A DNA stretch of 32,026 nucleotides from Hyphomicrobiales bacterium (lineage in GTDB: Bacteria > Pseudomonadota > Alphaproteobacteria > Rhizobiales > Beijerinckiaceae): assembly GCA_028290285.1 (NCBI GenBank), contig JAQGKD010000054.1, forward strand, positions 1-32,026, in the 5' to 3' direction. The notes beneath the pieces are model-generated. The model was not told the origin of the DNA and searched no databases. It worked only from the letters and a program-made list of their open reading frames with translations. Below, piece after piece: positions 14,101 through 22,241 of this stretch. Both the position numbers and the translations under genes were made by a program. How positions within the stretch are numbered: the first letter of the stretch is position 1; each line of letters begins with the position of its first letter.

Positions 14101-14838
14101 ATGGCTTTCACGAGCTGGCGCGGCACGGTCGGCATGGTACATCCGACCTTGCGTCCGGGATCGACCGAAGAATTCATCCGGCTCGCGCCTGAGGGAATCG
14201 GCGTCATCCCGATGTTTCTCAATATCAGCCGTGGCACGCGCGACGAATTCGAGACGGTGCTCTCCGCCTATGAGGCGCAGATCAAGATCTGCGCGGATGC
14301 GGGCTGCGACATCATCCACCCCTCCGGCGCACCGCCCTTCATGGTGCAGGGCCTCAAACGCGAGGCTCAAATCGTACGCGAGTGGGAAGAGAAGTTCGGC
14401 GTTCCGATCTTCACCTCCGGCCAGAACCACATCACTGCGCTGCGCGCGCTCGGTGCCAAGACCATCGTCGGCGCAACGTACTTTCCCGGCGACATCAACG
14501 CGACCTTCGCGCGCTATTTCGAGGACGCCGGCATTTCCGTGAAGTCCATGGAAGGCATCGACGTTCCCTTCGACCGTGCACAGGAATTGTCGGGGGAACA
14601 GGTCTACGGCCACATCAAGAAGAACTTCCTGAAAGCGGGCGGCGCCGATGCCATCTACATGCTCGGCTCCGGCTGGCGCGTGCTGAACATCGTCCACATG
14701 CTTGAGCAGGATCTTCAGGTGCCCGTCATCCATCCGGTGCCTGCCCGCGTGTGGGAAGTGCAGAAGCGTCTGCACATCAACGAGCCCAAGAAGGGTTTCG
14801 GCAGGCTGCTCGAAACATTGCCGCCCCTGCCCCTTTGA
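14101..14838 (+). CDS. Asp/Glu racemase-fold protein lacking both catalytic cysteines
   Basis: A 245-residue protein with the two-lobed fold of maleate isomerase and arylmalonate decarboxylase. The lobe-1 active-site loop reads C69-DIIHPSGAPPF (70-80), so the usual Cys/Thr-Ser position is P74-S75-G76. The lobe-2 loop reads ADAIYMLGSGWRVLN, with G189-S190-G191 where SCT or SCGG is expected. Both usual cysteines are thus absent, which argues against a normal racemase or cis-trans isomerase. Serine chemistry or a decarboxylase-like role is possible; no function can be assigned. The ATG at 14101 follows GGGAGGG; a longer frame from 14065 lacks a ribosome site. A TctC-type gene follows after 26 bases, so it may belong to the same operon as the two binding proteins. 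Confidence 0.8.
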   Translation: MAFTSWRGTVGMVHPTLRPGSTEEFIRLAPEGIGVIPMFLNISRGTRDEFETVLSAYEAQIKICADAGCDIIHPSGAPPFMVQGLKREAQIVREWEEKFGVPIFTSGQNHITALRALGAKTIVGATYFPGDINATFARYFEDAGISVKSMEGIDVPFDRAQELSGEQVYGHIKKNFLKAGGADAIYMLGSGWRVLNIVHMLEQDLQVPVIHPVPARVWEVQKRLHINEPKKGFGRLLETLPPLPL

Positions 14839-14864
14839 ACAACAGGTCCGCGACAGGCGGAGAC

Positions 14865-15935
14865 ATGAAGAGGAAACGTTTGATGTCATGGTTCCCGACG
14901 CGACGCGCGGTGGCGTTCTGCACTGCTCTCGCGACACTCAGCCCCGGCGCGGTACTAGCCCAGGCCCCTTCCGTCGAGGCCTTCTACAAGGGCAAGACGA
15001 TCAGCCTGATCGTGCCGTTCACCGCTGGCGGCCTGAACGATCTCGCCGCGCGTCTCGTCGCGCGTCATCTCGATCGCTACATTCCCGGCAAGCCGACGAT
15101 CGTCGTGCAGAACCAGCCGAGTGCGGGCGGATTGGCGCTGGCAAACCGCTTCGCCAATTCGATCGACAAGGATGGCTTGACGCTTGCGATCATGGGCCGC
15201 GCGCTGCCGCAGTTCCAGATCATGGGCGATCCCAACGCGAATTTCGACCCGTTGAAGTTCACGTGGCTGGGCTCGCTCTCGTCCTACGCGAACGACGCCT
15301 ACATGCTGCTGCTGAACACGACGGCAGCGGCGAAAACCGCCGACGATCTTCGAAAGCCAGGCCCCGCGACACCGCTCGGCGCCAATCGCACGGGATCGAC
15401 CAATGTCACCTTCGCGCTGCTGGCGCGTGACGTACTGAAGCTGAATGTGCAGGTCGTGCGCGGCTTCCCTGGCGCAACAGACATCACGCTCGCCATGCAG
15501 CGGGGCGAGGTGGAGGGCCAGACCATCGACCTGAGCGCCGTCATGTCGGGTCAGCGCGATTTGTGGACATCGAAGAAGGTGCGGCCTGTCGTGCAGTTCG
15601 GGCGGCTGACGCGCATGGCCGACATGCCGGACGTGCCCACGGGCCGCGAACTCGTGAGCGACCCGAAGGACAGCGCGCTGCTCGCCTTCGCGGAGCTGCC
15701 CTTCTTCATGGCCATGCCCTTCGCCGGTCCGCCCGAGATCCCGGCAGATCGCGTAAAGGCGCTGCAAGAGGGATTCATGGCGATGACGAAGGACCCCGCC
15801 TTCCTCGCAGATGCGCAGAAGATCGGCATCGACATCAGCGCCATCGACGGGAATGCCGTGCGCAAGCTCATCGAGGATGCGAGCAAGACGCCGCCCGATG
15901 TGCTCGCGCGCTTCAAGAAACTCGTGGCCGAGTAG
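14865..15935 (+). CDS. TctC/Bug-type solute-binding protein 1
   Basis: A 356-residue periplasmic binding protein. The signal region ends near AVLA-QAPSVEAFYKG, and the mature start FYKGKTISLIVPFTAGGLNDLAAR matches the TctC family pattern. FDPLKFTWLGSLSSYA, PDVPTGREL and ELPFFMAMPF are shared nearly word for word with the next gene, so the two are tandem paralogues. The ATG at 14865 has GGCGGAG upstream; the ATG at 14883 is an alternative. No permease is adjacent: the nearest tctAB genes are at 282-2310. The ligand is probably a carboxylated aromatic or an organic acid used by the local pathway, which is inference from context only. Confidence 0.87.
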   Translation: MKRKRLMSWFPTRRAVAFCTALATLSPGAVLAQAPSVEAFYKGKTISLIVPFTAGGLNDLAARLVARHLDRYIPGKPTIVVQNQPSAGGLALANRFANSIDKDGLTLAIMGRALPQFQIMGDPNANFDPLKFTWLGSLSSYANDAYMLLLNTTAAAKTADDLRKPGPATPLGANRTGSTNVTFALLARDVLKLNVQVVRGFPGATDITLAMQRGEVEGQTIDLSAVMSGQRDLWTSKKVRPVVQFGRLTRMADMPDVPTGRELVSDPKDSALLAFAELPFFMAMPFAGPPEIPADRVKALQEGFMAMTKDPAFLADAQKIGIDISAIDGNAVRKLIEDASKTPPDVLARFKKLVAE

Positions 15936-15978
15936 GCCGCGCGACGTAGACAACAAAAAGAACCACTGGGAGGTAAGC

Positions 15979-17034
15979 ATGAAGCGAAGGGATGTTCTGC
16001 TGGGCGGCCTCGGAGCCGCGGCCGGCCTCGGCCTCGGCGCATCTGGCGCTTTTGCGCAGGATGCGGTCGAGTCCTTCTACAAGGGGCGCACCGTCACTCT
16101 CTTCGTGCCGACCTCCCCGGGCGGCATCAACGATATTTCGGCGCGACTCGCCGCCCGGCACATTGGACGCTTCATTCCCGGCACGCCCAATGTGGTCGTG
16201 CAGAATATCCCTGGTGGCGGCGGACTGGTTGCCGCCAACAAGCTCTACAATACGGCGGAACGCGACGGCACAGTGCTCTCGATCATCCAGCGTGGCACCA
16301 TGCAGCTGGCAATTCAGGGCAATGCGAACGCAAAGTTCGATCCGCAGAAATTCACCTGGCTCGGGTCGCTGTCGTCCTATGCCGACGACGGCTACCTGCT
16401 GCTCGTCAACAGCGATCATCCGGTACAGAGCGCTGCCGATCTGCGCAAGCCGGGGATGCTCGTCAAGCTCGGCGCGGACCAGCCGGGCTCCACCAACCTG
16501 ACCTTCGCAATCATCGCCAAGACAGTGCTCGGCCTGAACATCGACGTAGTGCGGGGCTATCCCGGTGCCGCCCCCATGTTCATCGCGATGGAACGCCGTG
16601 AACTCGACGGGCAGGTGATCGGCTACAATTCGGTGCGCGCCGGCCAGCCCTACCTATGGGAGAACAAGAAGGTTCGCCCGCTCGTGCAATTTGGCCGTAT
16701 CACGCGGCTGAAAGATCTGCCTGACGTGCCTACGGGGCGCGAACTTGCGCCCGACGATCGCATGCGTTCGCTGATCGAATTCGCGGAACTGCCGTTCTTC
16801 ATGGCGCTGCCGTTCCTCGCCCCGCCGGACCTGCCCGCCGACCGTGCAGCTGCGCTGCAGAAGGCCTTCATGGACATGACGCGCGACGCGGAATTCCAGG
16901 CGGACGCAGCGAAGGTGAATATCGAATTGTCACCCATCGACGGCAATGCGGTGAAGCAGCTCGTCACGCGCTCGGCCTCGACGCCGAAGGATGTGATCGC
17001 GCTCTACAACCAGATGGTGCCCGTCGGCATTTGA
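15979..17034 (+). CDS. TctC/Bug-type solute-binding protein 2, Tat-type signal
   Basis: A 351-residue TctC-family protein and close paralogue of the previous gene, 43 bases upstream of it. The signal peptide has a twin-arginine start (MKRRDVLLGGLGAAAGLGLG) and an alanine cleavage region at GAFA-QDAVESF, so export through Tat is likely, unlike the Sec-type signal of the first copy. The mature start FYKGRTVTLFVPTSPGGINDISAR and the motifs KFTWLGSLSSYADD, PDVPTGRELA and ELPFFMALPF fit the family. The ATG at 15979 follows GGGAGG. It ends the plus-strand block and converges on the dehydrogenase at 17082 across a strong hairpin. The ligand is unknown; it may differ from that of the first copy. Confidence 0.87.
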   Translation: MKRRDVLLGGLGAAAGLGLGASGAFAQDAVESFYKGRTVTLFVPTSPGGINDISARLAARHIGRFIPGTPNVVVQNIPGGGGLVAANKLYNTAERDGTVLSIIQRGTMQLAIQGNANAKFDPQKFTWLGSLSSYADDGYLLLVNSDHPVQSAADLRKPGMLVKLGADQPGSTNLTFAIIAKTVLGLNIDVVRGYPGAAPMFIAMERRELDGQVIGYNSVRAGQPYLWENKKVRPLVQFGRITRLKDLPDVPTGRELAPDDRMRSLIEFAELPFFMALPFLAPPDLPADRAAALQKAFMDMTRDAEFQADAAKVNIELSPIDGNAVKQLVTRSASTPKDVIALYNQMVPVGI

Positions 17035-17046
17035 AGCGAGCCCAGG

Positions 17047-17073
17047 ATGCTGGAGGCGATGCGCCTCCAGCAT
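17047..17073. terminator. Bidirectional terminator-like hairpin
   Basis: ATGCTGGAGGCG (17047-17058) and CGCCTCCAGCAT (17062-17073) form a perfect 12-base stem with a 3-base loop. It lies in the 47-base gap between two convergent genes. There is no clear T-run on either side, but position and strength suggest it ends both transcripts. Confidence 0.7.
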
Positions 17074-17081
17074 GAGGCCTT

Positions 17082-17918
17082 TCAGGAAGGCCGCGTCCAT
17101 TGCGGCGGATTCGTCGCCTTGATGCGGCGCGCTTCCTTGACGAGTTCCTTGACCGCGCCTGTGATGGGCGCGGCGAGCCCCGCCTGATCCGAGATCTTCG
17201 ACACGATCTGCATGTCCTTCAGCGCCCATGTGAAGCTGGTCTGATCCCAGTCTTCGAGCGCCTGGCTCTTGCCGGAGCTCATCATCAGCGCATCGCGCAG
17301 ATTCGGCAGATCGATGCCCGTAGACTCGGCGATGCGGCCAGCTTCGATGAGGCCGATGGATGTGATCCACAGCAGAAGGTTGTTCATCGCCTTGGCGACC
17401 TGGCCGTGGCCGACATCGCCGAGATGAGCAATGTCGGATGCGAACGTGCCGAAAACTTCGCGTCCCCGCGCGACGACCTCGGGCCTGCCGCCGAAGAGTG
17501 CCAGCAACTTGCCTTCATCCGCGAACCACCGGCCTCGGCAGATCGGCGCATCGAGAATATCGATGCCCTTGGCGCGTGCTTTCTGGTCGAGCGCCTTCAC
17601 CGTATCGGGCGCGACCGTGGACGACACCGCGATGATCGCGCCGGGTTTCAGTGCGGCGAGCAGGCCGTTTTCACCGAGCACGACAGCATTGACCTCGTCG
17701 TCATAGCCGACGCCGAGGATGACAAAGTCGCTGGCCGCGCCGACCTCCGCCGGGGAGCCTGCGATGGTCGCGCCCATCTCGCGGACTTTCGCGACGTTGT
17801 CAGCGCTGATGTCATGCGCCGTGACCGTGTAGCCGTGTTTCAGGAGATGTTTCACCATGGGCTGGCCCATGCGGCCGACACCGATGATGCCGACCTTTTC
17901 CTTCTGCGAACCCGTCAT
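17082..17918 (-). CDS. 3-hydroxyisobutyrate-dehydrogenase-like NAD(P)-dependent oxidoreductase
   Basis: A 278-residue beta-hydroxyacid dehydrogenase. The cofactor motif is GIIGVGRMG (10-18). The catalytic lysine is K176, in GHGQVAKAMNN. The substrate motif usually reads DAPVSGG; here it is DAPICRG (123-129), so the conserved serine-glycine is replaced by Cys-Arg and the substrate probably differs from 3-hydroxyisobutyrate or tartronate semialdehyde. The ATG at 17918 follows AGGGAGGA, 16 bases after the hyuB stop. A longer frame overlaps hyuB and was rejected. It is the third gene of a hyuA-hyuB operon and may act on the hydroxy acid released by that enzyme or on its precursor. The reaction is inferred only at family level. 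Confidence 0.87.
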   Translation of the reverse strand: MTGSQKEKVGIIGVGRMGQPMVKHLLKHGYTVTAHDISADNVAKVREMGATIAGSPAEVGAASDFVILGVGYDDEVNAVVLGENGLLAALKPGAIIAVSSTVAPDTVKALDQKARAKGIDILDAPICRGRWFADEGKLLALFGGRPEVVARGREVFGTFASDIAHLGDVGHGQVAKAMNNLLLWITSIGLIEAGRIAESTGIDLPNLRDALMMSSGKSQALEDWDQTSFTWALKDMQIVSKISDQAGLAAPITGAVKELVKEARRIKATNPPQWTRPS

Positions 17919-17934
17919 GCCGTCCTCCCTGTTG

Positions 17935-19593
17935 TTACCGGATCTTCTGTCCGTATTGCGTCTCGGCGGCCTGGCGCGTGACGCGGCCTTCCGCGATGTC
18001 CGCTGCCAGCGCCGCTTCATCGCGTTCGTGCGGATCGCCATAGCCGCCACCGCCCGCACTTTGCAGCACGAAGCGATCTCCCGCCTTCAGCTCGAATCGC
18101 GCGGAGGCACGCACGACCTGCTCGCTCGATGTGCCGGGGTTGATGACGAAGCCGCCGGGGCCGCCCTGTTGTCCGCCTGCGACGCCGTTGGGCGGGAAAC
18201 GGCTCTTGTCAAAGCGGCGGATCACGCTGGCGTCTTCGAGCAATTCATATTCGCGCTGCATGCTCTGTCCGCCGCGCCAGCGGCCAGCGCCGCCGGTGTC
18301 GGGCACCATTTCAAAACGCGTGATGCGGCAGGGATATTCCGACTCGAGGATCTCGATGGGCGTGATGTGCAGATTGCTGAGATGTGCCGCAGTTGCCGAG
18401 GTGCCATCGTGGCCCATGCCGCCGCCATAGGCGGAGCCGACGATCTCATATTGCATGTTCGAGCCGCCCGGCCTGCCCTTGCTCCAGTTGATGAGCAGGG
18501 CGCTCGATGAGCCCGCACCCGCCGTCGCGCGTGCCGGGTGGAAATAGGCCATGGCGTCGAGAATGACGTCGACGAGTTTCAGGTTGACCATCTGGTAATT
18601 CGACACCGGCGCGGGCGCTTCCGCATTTGTGATCGTGCGCGGCTTGTAGATGAAGCGCACGGCGTCCCGCATGCCGTCGTTGAAGGCGAAGCGCGGGCCG
18701 AGGCTCCCGATCAGTGCGTAGAAAACGCAGGCCTCGACCATGGAGGGCCGGAGATTCACGGGGCCTTTTGCCTGCGGATCGCTGCTTGAGAAATCGAAAG
18801 TCGCGAGCCCGTCCTTCACCGTAATGGTGACGGCGAGCTTGATAGGCTTGTCCATGACGACGCCGTCGCTGTCGAGCAGGCCTTCCGCCGAGGAGGTGCC
18901 TTCGGGGAGTTTTGCGATGGCCCGGCGCAATTCATCCGCTGCGCCCTTGAGAATGGCCGCGAACGCTTCTGTGATCGTGCTCGCGCCGAAGCGATCGCAG
19001 AGTTCACCAACGCGCGTCGCACCCATTTCGGTCACCGCGATTTGCGCGGTGACATCTCCGCGCACGAGCGCGGGCTGGCGCGTGTTGGCGAGGATGAGCC
19101 GTTCGATATCCGGCAGAGCCTTGCCGCCTGCACGGATCTTGATCGGCGGGATCAGCAGCCCCTCGTGGAACATTTCAGTCGCATTGGCAGAGGTGGAGCC
19201 CGGCACCGTGCCGCCGATATCGGCCTTGTGCGCGATGGAGCCGGAGAAGGCCACGATCTTGCCGTCCGCGAAGACGGGCGCGACGAAGGCCATGTCGGAG
19301 ACGTGCGGAAGCCCGCCTTCGTAAGGGTGGTTCGAAACGAAGACGTCTCCCGGCTCGATGCCGCCATCGCCGTAGACTTCAAGAATGCGGCCGACGAGAT
19401 GGCGATAGACAGGCGCATGGAAGAACATCGGCGGTGCGACGATGAGGCGGCCCGTCGCATCGACGATGACGCAGCTGAAATCGCGCGACTCGCGAATGAT
19501 GGTCGAATAGCCCGAGCGATAGAAATGATAGTGCATTTCATCGACGAGGCTGGCGATCTTGTTGCGCAGGATCTGGATGGTGATCGCGTCCAT
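17935..19593 (-). CDS. hyuB: Hydantoinase B/oxoprolinase family subunit
   Basis: A 552-residue HyuB-type subunit. Early motifs include MDAITIQILRNKI and SVIIRESRDFSC-like text around residue 30 (here STIIRESRDFSCVI), VFVSNHPYEGGLPHVSDM, and FSGSIAHKADIGGTVPGS. The C-terminus has the typical glycine-rich GGGGYGDPHERD. With HyuA it forms ATP-dependent enzymes that open a lactam or imide ring (5-oxoprolinase, N-methylhydantoinase) or carboxylate a ketone (acetone and acetophenone carboxylases). The start lies 3 bases after the hyuA stop, which indicates tight coupling. Sequence alone does not choose between these reactions. In a cluster that may handle N-heterocycles, ring opening of a lactam or imide is an attractive guess. 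Confidence 0.93.
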   Translation of the reverse strand: MDAITIQILRNKIASLVDEMHYHFYRSGYSTIIRESRDFSCVIVDATGRLIVAPPMFFHAPVYRHLVGRILEVYGDGGIEPGDVFVSNHPYEGGLPHVSDMAFVAPVFADGKIVAFSGSIAHKADIGGTVPGSTSANATEMFHEGLLIPPIKIRAGGKALPDIERLILANTRQPALVRGDVTAQIAVTEMGATRVGELCDRFGASTITEAFAAILKGAADELRRAIAKLPEGTSSAEGLLDSDGVVMDKPIKLAVTITVKDGLATFDFSSSDPQAKGPVNLRPSMVEACVFYALIGSLGPRFAFNDGMRDAVRFIYKPRTITNAEAPAPVSNYQMVNLKLVDVILDAMAYFHPARATAGAGSSSALLINWSKGRPGGSNMQYEIVGSAYGGGMGHDGTSATAAHLSNLHITPIEILESEYPCRITRFEMVPDTGGAGRWRGGQSMQREYELLEDASVIRRFDKSRFPPNGVAGGQQGGPGGFVINPGTSSEQVVRASARFELKAGDRFVLQSAGGGGYGDPHERDEAALAADIAEGRVTRQAAETQYGQKIR

Positions 19594-19596
19594 GGC

Positions 19597-21690
19597 TCAG
19601 ACCTTGCGTTCGAGAACGAGATTGCGGAAGCCGTCGACGCGCGCGCTCCAGCCGGGATTGACGACGGTCGTCGCGTCGAATTGCTCGACGATGGCCGGGC
19701 CTTCGAGGACCGCGCCTACGTCGAGGCGATCGCGTTCGTAGAGGCGCGTCGTGACGGGGTTCTCGCCGTCGAAGTAGACGGAACGCTCGCCCTTCTGCGC
19801 CTCAGTGACGGGACGAGGCGTCGCTGGCGGCTCCTCCTTCAGCGGCTTATATTTTGGCACGGAGACGCGCAGGCGCAGGCGGTAGCTGACGACTTCGACT
19901 GGGCGGTCGGCGGCGGCATGGCCGTGGATCTGGGCGTGACGGTGATCGAAGCGCGTGCGGGCCGCCGCCATCGCCTCCGCATCCAGCCGCCCCTCGAACA
20001 GGCCGTCGAGAGGCGTGCGCAATTCGTAGCCCTGGCCTGTGTAGCGCAGGTCGAGTTCGCGCGAGAATTTCGCGTCCTCGAGCTTCATGCCCTCGGCAGC
20101 GAGTTCGTGGCGCGCCTTGGCTTCGAGCGCGGCGTAGATCTCTTCCGCGTGGTCGGGTGTGACATCGAGGAAGGGCCGCAGTTCCGAGCGGATGTAATCA
20201 TGCACGACGTCGGTGCAGAGCAGGCCCAGCGCGGAAAAAGCGCCGGGACGCATCGGCACGAGAATGCGTTTCATGCCGAGTTCTTCCGCGACAGCCGCCG
20301 CATGCACCGCCCCCGCCCCGCCGAAGGGCAGAAGCGTGAAAGTGGAGAGATCGACGCCGCGTTTGGCTGCGAAGACGCGCACCTCATCCGCCATGCGCAT
20401 GTCCACGATGCGGCGAATGCCTGCTGCGGCCTGAAGAGCATTCATGCCGAGCGGTTTCGCCACATGCTCTTCCAGAGCGGCGCGCGCAGCGGCGAGGTCG
20501 AGCTTCTGCGCGCCGCCGAGAAAATACTCGGGGTTGAGATAGCCGCAGGTGATGTCCGCGTCCGTCACCGTCGGCCGCTTGCCGCCGCGTCCATAACAGG
20601 CGGGGCCTGGATCGGCGCCCGCGCTTTGCGGCCCGACCGTCAGGAAGCCGCCGCCGTCGATGGAGGCGATGGAGCCGCCCCCCGCCGAGATCGTCGTCAT
20701 GTCGAGTGCGGGCACGTCGATCTGGCGGCGTGCAATGGTGCCCTCGGTGACTTCCAGGGGGACACCGCCTTCGATGAAGGCGATATCGGCGCTGGTGCCG
20801 CCCATGTCGAGCGTCACGAGGCCGTGGCCGGCGTCGGCGGCTGCGAGATAGGCGCTCGCCTGCGCGCCTGCGGCCGGCCCCGAGAGCAGGGTGTGCACTG
20901 TGCGGCCGCCTTCGATGGCCGCCGTGAAGGGCATGACGCCGCCGTTGGATTGCATCAGGAAGCGCTGTTGCGTGCCGACGCCGCACTCGTCGAGGCCCTT
21001 GTTCAGATGCGCGATGTAGCGAACCAGAACGGGCTCCAGATAGGCGTTGAGCAGCGTCGTCGACAGGCGCGCCCATTCGCGGATGCGCGGCAGGACTTCG
21101 CTGGAGATGGACACCTGAATGCCCGGTGCGACGCCTCGGATGATGCGCCGTGTTTCTTCCTCATGCTCCGGGTTCATGAAGGAGAAGAGATAGGAGACGG
21201 CGATGGACTCGACACCCGCTTCGAGCAGGGCGCGGGCGGCATGCCGTACGGCTTCCCGGTCGAGCGGCACGAGGACGTTGCCCTGGTAGTCGGCCCTTTC
21301 CGGGATTTCGAAGGTCAGGCTTTGCGGCGCGATGGGTGTCGGCTTGGTGTAGAAATAATCAAAGAGATTGCCATCGCGCGCCTGCGATTGCACTTCCTGC
21401 ACCGCGCGATATCCCTTGGTGATGAGCAGGCCGACCTTCGCGCCACGCATTTCTAGAAGCGCGTTGGTGGTGATCGTCGTGCCGTGCGCGAAGAACTCGA
21501 TGTCCTCAGGGCGAATACCCTTCTCGACGAATCTGGCGACACCGTTGAGCACGCCCAGCGCCGGGTTCTTGGGTGTGGAAGAAACCTTCTCCACCGCGAA
21601 GGTGCCGCTGCGCGTATCGAGCAGCACCAGATCGGTGTGCGTGCCCCCCACGTCGACGCCCAGACGATAGCGCGACCCAAAGCCTTGCAT
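19597..21690 (-). CDS. hyuA: Hydantoinase A/oxoprolinase family subunit
   Basis: A 697-residue HyuA-type ATPase subunit. The N-terminal phosphate motif is GVDVGGTHTDLVLLD (from residue 11), FFAHGTTITTNALLE follows, and the second nucleotide motif TLDMGGTSADIAFIEGG is in the central domain. GGAGAVHAAAVAEELG is also conserved. The family uses ATP to activate an amide, imide or carbonyl substrate together with HyuB. The ATG at 21690 has GGGGAAA upstream and begins the conserved N-terminus; the frame to 21732 is less well supported. It heads the hyuA-hyuB-dehydrogenase operon. The 176 bases upstream contain two palindromes. An 804-codon open frame on the opposite strand is an antisense artefact of high GC. 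Confidence 0.94.
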   Translation of the reverse strand: MQGFGSRYRLGVDVGGTHTDLVLLDTRSGTFAVEKVSSTPKNPALGVLNGVARFVEKGIRPEDIEFFAHGTTITTNALLEMRGAKVGLLITKGYRAVQEVQSQARDGNLFDYFYTKPTPIAPQSLTFEIPERADYQGNVLVPLDREAVRHAARALLEAGVESIAVSYLFSFMNPEHEEETRRIIRGVAPGIQVSISSEVLPRIREWARLSTTLLNAYLEPVLVRYIAHLNKGLDECGVGTQQRFLMQSNGGVMPFTAAIEGGRTVHTLLSGPAAGAQASAYLAAADAGHGLVTLDMGGTSADIAFIEGGVPLEVTEGTIARRQIDVPALDMTTISAGGGSIASIDGGGFLTVGPQSAGADPGPACYGRGGKRPTVTDADITCGYLNPEYFLGGAQKLDLAAARAALEEHVAKPLGMNALQAAAGIRRIVDMRMADEVRVFAAKRGVDLSTFTLLPFGGAGAVHAAAVAEELGMKRILVPMRPGAFSALGLLCTDVVHDYIRSELRPFLDVTPDHAEEIYAALEAKARHELAAEGMKLEDAKFSRELDLRYTGQGYELRTPLDGLFEGRLDAEAMAAARTRFDHRHAQIHGHAAADRPVEVVSYRLRLRVSVPKYKPLKEEPPATPRPVTEAQKGERSVYFDGENPVTTRLYERDRLDVGAVLEGPAIVEQFDATTVVNPGWSARVDGFRNLVLERKV

Positions 21691-21724
21691 GGCGTTTCCC
21701 CATCCCGGATGGCCGCCCGTGTGT

Positions 21725-21783
21725 CCGGGCATGCCCGCGCGTGAACCGCGCTTCGTGTGATTTGCTGTGCCGGCCCGAGGCCG
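21725..21783. promoter_or_regulatory. Two palindromes upstream of hyuA
   Basis: CGGGCATGCCCG at 21725-21736 is a perfect 12-base palindrome 35 bases before the hyuA start. CCGGCC-CGA-GGCCGG at 21769-21783 is a perfect 6-base stem. One may be an operator and the other part of an upstream terminator. No convincing -35/-10 pair was found. Confidence 0.3.
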
Positions 21784-21866
21784 GGGCGACGTCGCAGGCT
21801 AGCGCGTCCCACCCTTCGGGTAAATGCAAGCCCTGCTATATGTAACGTTCAGGTCTGCTTTAGACC

Positions 21867-22241
21867 TCAGCGCATTCCGGGCTTGTCGCGATCGAGGCCC
21901 TTGGCGGCGAGATCGGCGAGATAATCCTGAAAACGCTGCTCGGCGTGGCTGCCGAGATCGTGCAGGAACGTCCACGAAAAGATGCCCGTCGAGTGCATGT
22001 CGTCGAAGCCGAGCCGCAGGGCGTAATTGCCGACCGCATCCACGGAGAGGATGCTGACATTGCGTTTGCCGCCCACCGTCTTGCGCTCCGCAGCCGAATG
22101 GCCCTGCACTTCGGCCGAGGGACTCGACACGCGCAGAAGCTCGGCCGAGAGATCGAAATGCGCGCCGTCGTCGAAGGCGATCGACAGGGTGCGCCGATCC
22201 TTGGACAGCCGGACTTCGGTCGGCCAGCGTTCCACGCTCAT
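21867..22241 (-). CDS. DUF971 (gamma-butyrobetaine hydroxylase-like N-terminal domain) protein
   Basis: A 124-residue protein made of a single DUF971 domain: PTEVRLSKDRRTLSIAFDDG near the start, LRVSSPSAEVQGH in the middle, and YALRLGFDDMHSTGIFSWTFLHDLG with its conserved W-F and D/H pattern. The fold is the small N-terminal domain of gamma-butyrobetaine hydroxylase; stand-alone copies have been linked to iron-sulfur or metal cofactor maturation, but their biochemistry is not settled. The ATG at 22241 overlaps the stop of the TusA-like gene (ATGA), so the two are translated together. A GGACAGG site lies upstream. Its closeness to the formate dehydrogenase and molybdopterin genes is suggestive only. 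Confidence 0.85.
   Translation of the reverse strand: MSVERWPTEVRLSKDRRTLSIAFDDGAHFDLSAELLRVSSPSAEVQGHSAAERKTVGGKRNVSILSVDAVGNYALRLGFDDMHSTGIFSWTFLHDLGSHAEQRFQDYLADLAAKGLDRDKPGMR

Noticed and set aside
19042..21456. Plus-strand frame of 804 codons
   Set aside because: Antisense to hyuA and part of hyuB, which carry full family motifs. The product is a low-complexity charged sequence with no family features.
21851..21867. Hairpin AGGTCT-GCTTT-AGACCT near the DUF971 stop
   Set aside because: Only a 6-base stem, with no T-run after it on the minus strand; too weak to call a terminator.
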